Below are positions 58,769 through 64,000 of a DNA stretch of 64,000 nucleotides, piece by piece. Origin of the DNA: DASXUX01 sp036504595 (GTDB lineage Bacteria > Planctomycetota > SZUA-567 > H5-PLA8); assembly GCA_036504595.1 (NCBI GenBank), contig DASXUX010000004.1, forward strand, positions 105,646 to 169,645, read 5' to 3'. The notes below the pieces were generated by a model. The model was given only the letters and a program-made list of their open reading frames with translations, had not been told where the DNA came from and made no database searches. A program made the position numbers and the translations under genes. Every line of letters starts with the position of its first letter. Position 1 is the first letter of the stretch.

Positions 58769-61700
58769 CTACTTCGTGACTTGACTCACCAATTCGACGA
58801 CGACGCCCACCAACTCGGCGGGTTCTGGGGGCTTCGCCATGTGCTCTTGAAACCCCGCGGCCAACGCCGTCGCGCGGTCTTCATCGCGTGCATAGGCAGT
58901 CAGCGCCAGAGCCGGAGTTTGTCCCCCGTTGGCGGGCTCAAGTCCACGTATGCGGCGCATCAAACTATAGCCGTCTTCTCCGGGCAAGCCGATGTCGCAC
59001 ACCAGAATGTCTGGACGCCAGTGCTGCACTATCTCAAATGCTTCGGAAGCCAAACGCACGATGCGCAATTCGGCCCCAGAGCTTTCCAGGACCGTCCGAA
59101 TGCACTCTTGCGTATCTACGTCGTCCTCCACTGTCAGGATGCGTAAGCCCTTTAACGACAGGCTGGCCTCCCCCGCGTCTTGCGCGGCGCGTCTGTGAAA
59201 TCGCCCGGATGCTTTCGGGGCGGTCAAGATCGGCAGCGTGACCGTGAAGGTGGCTCCCTTGCCTTCTCCCGCGCTTTGCGCCATCACCGTTCCGTGATGC
59301 AGCTCCACCAGATGGCGCACGATGGCCAGTCCCAGCCCCAGACCGGAGCACTCCCGCGTAATCTTTCCGTCGGCTTGGCGGAAGCGCTCAAAAACGTGTG
59401 GCAGGAAGTCTGCGCTGATTCCGATGCCCGTATCCATAACGCGAATTCTGACGATCCGCCCTTCGCCGGCGTTCTCGGAACACTCTACCTTCAGGCCGAC
59501 GCATCCGTCTTTGGGCGTGAACTTGACGGCGTTGGTAAGCAGGTTGCAGACGATCTGCTGCATCCGCTGCGCATCGCCCATGACTTGGACCACCGCGGGA
59601 TCAAGGTCCGGTTGAAGGTGGACACCTTTCGCCTCCGCCACTGGCCGCACCATATTCAGCGCCGCATCCAGGACTGGCTTCAGGTCGAACGGCTGCATCG
59701 AAATGCTCAGCTTGCCCGCAATGATTCGGGAAACATCCAGCAAATCCTCAATGAGCTGCCCCTGGGTCTTTGCGCTGCGTTCGATAACTTCCAGTCCCTT
59801 GGCCGCCTTTTGTGGGTCCACTTGTCCGGCCCGGAGCATCTTGGCCCAAAGAGAGATGGCCGTTAACGGTGTGCGCAATTCGTGCGACACCGTGGCGATG
59901 AACTCGTCCTTGGCGCGATTCGCGGCTTTCTCCGCCACTAGGAGCCGCTCACGCTCCTCGCGCTGCTTATATTCGGAAACGTCGTGGACCGTACCAGTGA
60001 CCGACACGGCCCGACGCTGGCCGCCGGAGTCCTGGAAGAAAGTCTGGCCGCGGGCGGCAACCCAGTGAATCGAACCATCCGGCCACAGCACCCGATACTC
60101 CGCCTCGTACTTTCCGGATCCCTGCGGGTCCAAGGCCAATTGGGCGCATTGATGGACGCGTTCGCGGTCCTCAGGCTGCACGCGCGCCATAAACGCATCG
60201 TAAGTCGCTTCGGTTGGCTGACCCAGAATGGTATGGCAGAGTTCCGACCAGGTCATTCTGCCACTGGTGGGATCGTAGTCCCACATCCCCAGTTGCGTGG
60301 CCTCCACCGCCAGGCGCAGGCGATGTTCTTGTTCTCGCAGCAGCAAGTCGGCTTGTTTGCGCTCCGTGATATCCGCGATGCCCAGCAGAATCATCTCGCC
60401 CTGCTCGGAACCCCAGTGAATATGATGGGCATCGAGGAGCATGGTCCGGCGGCCGATCAACGGAAATTCATGTGTGACTTCGAAGTCCTTCAGTTCAGTC
60501 TCGCGATCGACGGGAAGGACTTTCTCCAAGAGCTCACGCAGAACCAGTATGTTCCACTGACCGTTGCCCAAATCGTAGATCAACTTGCTCTCCGCCTCGG
60601 ATGGCGACGAGCGGAACATTCGGCAGAAAGCTTGATTCACCTTCTGGACAACCAGCCCCTTATCCAGCACCACCAGCGCTTTGGACATGTGGTCAACCAC
60701 GGTTTCCATGTACGCTTTTGTGTGCGCGGTCTGTTCGAGGCTGTTTTGCAGTTCCTCATTGATCGTCTTCAGTTCCTCATTGGAGCACTGCAGTTCCTCC
60801 TTGGCTGTCTCCAGTTCTTCGTTGGTGCTTTGGAGTTCTTCGTTGCTGGAGAGAATCTCTTCGTTGGACGCCTTGAGCTCCTCGGTGGTGCTTTGCTGCT
60901 CTTCCGAGGTCGCCAGCAGGAAGTCCTTGGTAGCGGTCAATTCATGCTGAAGCTGCTCGATCTGGCGTTCGGCGGAGAATTGTGCCGTCGCGGACGGCGT
61001 GTTGGTATCCGAAGGGGCGATTGGAGGAGACGGGGGCTGTTCCTTTTCTTTGAACAACACGAGGAAATGCGCACGTGAAGTAGCAGCTCTCACGGGAAGA
61101 ACATCGATATCAACAAGTTTGCGTTGCGGGCCGCTCTCCACGACTACGTTATCCTGGCGCACAGGCAAGCCCGTCTGTTTCGCTTCGTGTATCGCCGTGC
61201 GCAGCGCCATCAGCAGGCCCGGACGGGCCATCTTCAGCAAGTTGAAGCTTGCGTTGCCCGGCGCGGGCTCCAGATAATCGCCTGTGTGTCCTCGGAATTG
61301 CAGGATCTGCAAGTCCTCATTGATCAAGACACTGGCCGGTGCCCTGGCCAGCAACATCAAGTCCGCCGCCTTTTGAACGTCCACACCGGTAACGACACCG
61401 TTCTCGGGGCGTTTGGCCACGGCCGTTCGATGGGGTTCTTCGGCGCCAAGCGAATAGTCGAAACTGGCCCGGGTCGGCGTTTGTTTCCTGGAGAAAAACT
61501 TGAGCTTCTTGTCTTCCAACGTAAAAAACTCAGTGAAGGTGCCGATGGACTCGGAGCCGCCCAGCATCAGAAAGCCACTCGGCGTAAGGGCATAGTGGAA
61601 CAGTGCCAAGATCTGTTTTTGCAGCACCGGCTCGAGATAAATCAGCAGGTTTCGGCAACTGATCAGATCCAGCCTGGAAAATGGGGGATCGCGCACCACG

Positions 61701-62986
61701 TTCTGCCTGGCAAACACACACCACTCACGGATCGCCTTGGCGACCTGATATCCGCCCGAAGGCAATTTGACGAAGAAACGGCTCAGACGTTCTGGCGACA
61801 CATCCAGCGAGATACTGTCGCGGTAAACGGCCGAGCGGGCCTTCTCCAGCACAGCGTCGCTGATGTCGGTCGCGAAGATCTGCGGCGGGACGGCGAGGGG
61901 AGACGGCAGAACCTCCATCAAACACATTGCGATGGAGTAGACTTCTTCGCCGGTCGAGCAGCCGGGCACCCAGACGCGTATGGGCGCGCCGGCGCCGCGG
62001 TTCTTGATGATGGTCGGCAGGAGTCTTTGCTTCAAACCCTCGAAGACCTGCGGATCGCGGAAAAAGTTCGTCACATTGATGAGGATGTCGTGGTAGAGCG
62101 CCTTGACTTCCTCGGGCTGACTCTTGAGATAATCGACATAGCTGTTGAAGGTCTCGATCTTGTGCAGAGCCATGCGCCGCAGGATGCGACGTCGCACCGT
62201 CGAGTGCTTGTAATAGGTAAAGTCGACGTTGGACTGGGATCTCAACAAGGAGAAGACGGCCCTCAGTTCGTCCTCAGCGAACGCAACGTCCTCGATCTTC
62301 TCGGCCTCGGCCAGTTGCACGTACGGGTGGCGCCGAAGCCGCACCAGTTCCCCGGCTATCTCCTCCGGCGACAGAACCAGATCCACACAGCCAGTCTCGA
62401 CGGCTGCTTGGGGCATGCCGTCGTGCTTGGCGCTGTCCGGGCGCTGAGCGAAGGTGATGCCCCCTTTCGATTTGATGAACTCCAGCCCCAGCGCGCCATC
62501 CGAGCCCGTGCCCGATAGCACGATCCCAATTGCACGGGCGCCCTGGTCCTCAGCCAGCGAGCGGAGGAAGTGATCCACGGCCAAATGCGGCCGGCGCACC
62601 TCCTGACAGTGGCTCAGGCGCAGGACAAGGTTCTCGACGCTCAAGTCGGTATTGGGCGGGATAATATAAACGCGGTTGGGTTCCAACTGGTCGCCGTCAG
62701 CGGCCTGAGCGACGAGCATACGCGTGGCCCGACCCAGAATTTCGGGGAGCATGCTCTTGTGTTCGGGGTCGAGGTGCAAGACGAAGACAAAGGCCATGCC
62801 GGTATCTTCAGGCAAAGCCTTTAGCAATTGGGTGAAGGCCTCCAGCCCTCCGGCGGAGGCGCCAACGCCCACGACCGGAAAGCCGCTCAATGGCGATTCG
62901 ATCACAGGATTCTCGCCCTCTGATTTAGTCGCAACTGGCTCAGTTGCTGGCCCGCACGGCGTATGAGGAACGGGGGACGCATTCAC
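58769..62986 (-). CDS. CheB-CheR-PAS hybrid histidine kinase with receiver domain
   Basis: GTG 62986 after GGAGG is preferred to the longer frame; the product is about 1405 residues. Order: CheB methylesterase (Ser44 in GASAGG, HLDPEHKSML, GTGSDGALG), CheR methyltransferase (NFFRDPQVFEGL; PIRVWVPGCSTGEEVYSIAM), and a long coiled coil (about 640-760, ELQSTNEELETAKEELQCS). PAS domains follow, then HisKA (ATVSHELRTPLTAISLWAKM), HATPase (NLLTNAVKFTP; GLGLGLAIV) and a C-terminal receiver with Asp in LVCDIGLPGEDGY. No chemoreceptor genes lie near. It is a soluble sensor of unknown signal that could regulate itself by methylation-type domains. Confidence 0.93.
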   Translation of the reverse strand: MNASPVPHTPCGPATEPVATKSEGENPVIESPLSGFPVVGVGASAGGLEAFTQLLKALPEDTGMAFVFVLHLDPEHKSMLPEILGRATRMLVAQAADGDQLEPNRVYIIPPNTDLSVENLVLRLSHCQEVRRPHLAVDHFLRSLAEDQGARAIGIVLSGTGSDGALGLEFIKSKGGITFAQRPDSAKHDGMPQAAVETGCVDLVLSPEEIAGELVRLRRHPYVQLAEAEKIEDVAFAEDELRAVFSLLRSQSNVDFTYYKHSTVRRRILRRMALHKIETFNSYVDYLKSQPEEVKALYHDILINVTNFFRDPQVFEGLKQRLLPTIIKNRGAGAPIRVWVPGCSTGEEVYSIAMCLMEVLPSPLAVPPQIFATDISDAVLEKARSAVYRDSISLDVSPERLSRFFVKLPSGGYQVAKAIREWCVFARQNVVRDPPFSRLDLISCRNLLIYLEPVLQKQILALFHYALTPSGFLMLGGSESIGTFTEFFTLEDKKLKFFSRKQTPTRASFDYSLGAEEPHRTAVAKRPENGVVTGVDVQKAADLMLLARAPASVLINEDLQILQFRGHTGDYLEPAPGNASFNLLKMARPGLLMALRTAIHEAKQTGLPVRQDNVVVESGPQRKLVDIDVLPVRAATSRAHFLVLFKEKEQPPSPPIAPSDTNTPSATAQFSAERQIEQLQHELTATKDFLLATSEEQQSTTEELKASNEEILSSNEELQSTNEELETAKEELQCSNEELKTINEELQNSLEQTAHTKAYMETVVDHMSKALVVLDKGLVVQKVNQAFCRMFRSSPSEAESKLIYDLGNGQWNILVLRELLEKVLPVDRETELKDFEVTHEFPLIGRRTMLLDAHHIHWGSEQGEMILLGIADITERKQADLLLREQEHRLRLAVEATQLGMWDYDPTSGRMTWSELCHTILGQPTEATYDAFMARVQPEDRERVHQCAQLALDPQGSGKYEAEYRVLWPDGSIHWVAARGQTFFQDSGGQRRAVSVTGTVHDVSEYKQREERERLLVAEKAANRAKDEFIATVSHELRTPLTAISLWAKMLRAGQVDPQKAAKGLEVIERSAKTQGQLIEDLLDVSRIIAGKLSISMQPFDLKPVLDAALNMVRPVAEAKGVHLQPDLDPAVVQVMGDAQRMQQIVCNLLTNAVKFTPKDGCVGLKVECSENAGEGRIVRIRVMDTGIGISADFLPHVFERFRQADGKITRECSGLGLGLAIVRHLVELHHGTVMAQSAGEGKGATFTVTLPILTAPKASGRFHRRAAQDAGEASLSLKGLRILTVEDDVDTQECIRTVLESSGAELRIVRLASEAFEIVQHWRPDILVCDIGLPGEDGYSLMRRIRGLEPANGGQTPALALTAYARDEDRATALAAGFQEHMAKPPEPAELVGVVVELVSQVTK

Positions 62987-63370
62987 TAAGGTGCCTCCAT
63001 AAAACACCGGGGCTCCGAGAACCTGCCCTGCTTTCAATACACGATGTCGAACTTCTCCCGAAAAAATGCTAAGCGCAGACGCGCGCCGAACAACAGAAAT
63101 AAAAAACATTCTGGAATGCGGGAATTTCCGCGGCGATAGGGTTCTGAAATTCGACGAACACATAAGAAAAATCAGGCGCGAGCGCAGAGCGATTGAACGT
63201 GCGCCGGAGCAAAATCAATCTTAACAGCAGGACAAATCCAGTCGCCCCGATTTTGCAGACGAGTGAGATTCAACGCAAACCCGCGCACGTCAAAGCAATA
63301 CAAAACAGCTTCTGAACGCTCCATAATTGGCGCATATTGCAGATCCGTGCAGAAGTGCGCGAAGAATTGC
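62987..63370. other. Spacer with attachment-like site before the integrase remnant
   Basis: No gene is supported. It includes the third tRNA-Pro-like repeat (63233-63250). The stretch after it (to about 63370) is a plausible integrase promoter region but has no clear motif. Confidence 0.5.
63233..63250 (+). repeat. Attachment-site-like repeat (copy 3)
   Basis: CAAATCCAGTCGCCCCGA matches the tRNA-Pro 3' end (26991-27008) at 17 of 18 bases. A tyrosine recombinase reading frame begins about 120 bp to the right, the usual arrangement of an integrated element's end. Confidence 0.65.
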
Positions 63371-64000
63371 GCCCTGTTCAGCCAAGGTTAAGCAAAGAAA
63401 AGCGGTGGGCTTTGCGTGCCGAACGTTGCACGTACGAGAATCGCCGGCGCAAAGACGGCACGTACAAGAAGAAGACTCTGCCGCTCCCGGTTCAGGCGCA
63501 GATGGCCGAGAAAGGCCGCAACAACGCCCTGGCCTACCGCCTGATGCCTCAACTTGGGCTCCGCAAGAGCGAGATTGCGGTTCTGGTCTGGACCGACTTG
63601 GAAGCCGGGACGATTACCGCCCGCCCATGGTGGTTCGGAAACAAGAATAAGAAGGAAGAAATTCTCCCGCTGTCGCCCGCTTTGCTCGCCGACCTGAAGC
63701 ACTGGCGCGAAACGTACCCAGATGCAGAGCAAAAGTCATTGTGGCGAGCGATCGCATGCTGCGTTGCTTCTGCGACGACATGGTCATCGCTGGAGTCGCG
63801 AAGCGGTGCGCCATTGACGCGAACGGCGAGCGCATTCCGCTGGACGAGCAGGGCAGAGACACGCGCATTTCGAAGCGACGGATCATCGACACCCGGGATT
63901 CTGCGGGCCGCTACCTCGATCTTCACGCCTTGCGTCACACGCTCGGAACGATGCTGGTCGCCAGCGGCGCAGACATCAAAAACCGTGCAGTGCCTCATGC
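63371..64000 (+). pseudogene. Tyrosine recombinase/integrase, frameshifted and cut by the window edge
   Basis: One frame encodes AYRLMPQLGLRKSEIAVLVW (catalytic Arg region) and KEEILPLSPALLADLKHWRE. The second, after a frame change near 63733-63742, encodes DRMLRCFCDDMVIAGVAKRC and then DLHALRHTLGTMLVASGADI, the H-x-x-R box. The catalytic Tyr would lie beyond the window. The N-terminal arm-binding domain is not found upstream. Tyrosine integrases commonly insert at tRNA 3' ends, in line with the repeat at 63233. The frameshift suggests it is inactive, unless it is a sequencing error. Confidence 0.82.

Noticed and set aside
61124..62518. A 464-codon plus-strand frame
   Set aside because: Antisense to the CheB-CheR hybrid kinase gene.

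Overview
The window is high-GC bacterial DNA with ordinary Shine-Dalgarno starts. The left part points to the Planctomycetota/Verrucomicrobiota/Hydrogenedentota type of genome. The signs are two Tat-exported Gfo/Idh/MocA oxidoreductases, a PQQ-type beta-propeller, a secreted HEAT-repeat protein, a sialate O-acetylesterase and many toxin-antitoxin loci. This placement is an inference from gene content; no rRNA or marker gene other than hisA is present.

Region 1 (1-26.9 kb) looks like chromosomal backbone. It holds the end of a sigma-54 activator, hicAB, a Gfo/Idh/MocA protein with a coiled-coil neighbour, and a relE-type toxin/antitoxin pair. A minus-strand exopolysaccharide operon follows (14.2 to 4.3 kb, read leftward): O-antigen ligase/polymerase, tyrosine autokinase, outer-membrane barrel, polysaccharide export protein and a PQQ-like propeller. 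After it come a broken vapC, a second Gfo/Idh/MocA protein, the HEAT protein, an aldo/keto reductase, a membrane protein, hisA, vapBC, a TatD-type hydrolase and the acetylesterase. Two kinds of small repeat are scattered here: heptamer-type short tandem repeats and GC-rich palindromes. Both lie between genes and also inside open reading frames.

Region 2 (26.9-43.6 kb) begins at tRNA-Pro(TGG) and looks like integrated mobile DNA. It has a decayed large serine recombinase whose frame runs into the tRNA, a duplicated small membrane protein, and a short operon of a putative recombination accessory protein, a PD-(D/E)XK/Cas4-like nuclease and a DUF932 protein. Next is an 8.5-kb gene for a giant secreted protein (12 Calx-beta repeats, Ig/cadherin-like domains, a C-terminal transglutaminase-like domain) with a translationally coupled secreted partner. 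A second serine recombinase closes the region. Copies of the 3' end of the tRNA-Pro gene occur at 41.7 kb (14 bp exact) and 63.2 kb (17 of 18 bp), which suggests layered integrations.

Region 3 (43.6-63.2 kb) is a regulatory, storage and stress block. A decayed kai operon (KaiC cut to 93 aa, two intact KaiB, a PAS kinase lacking its ATPase domain) lies beside alpha-glucan genes (DUF4912, GH57 branching enzyme, MalQ). Small secreted or membrane proteins, a FAD/Rieske oxidoreductase, a DoxX/MauE-like protein, a histidine kinase and a CheB-CheR-PAS-kinase-receiver hybrid follow. The window ends in a frameshifted tyrosine recombinase next to the third tRNA-like repeat.
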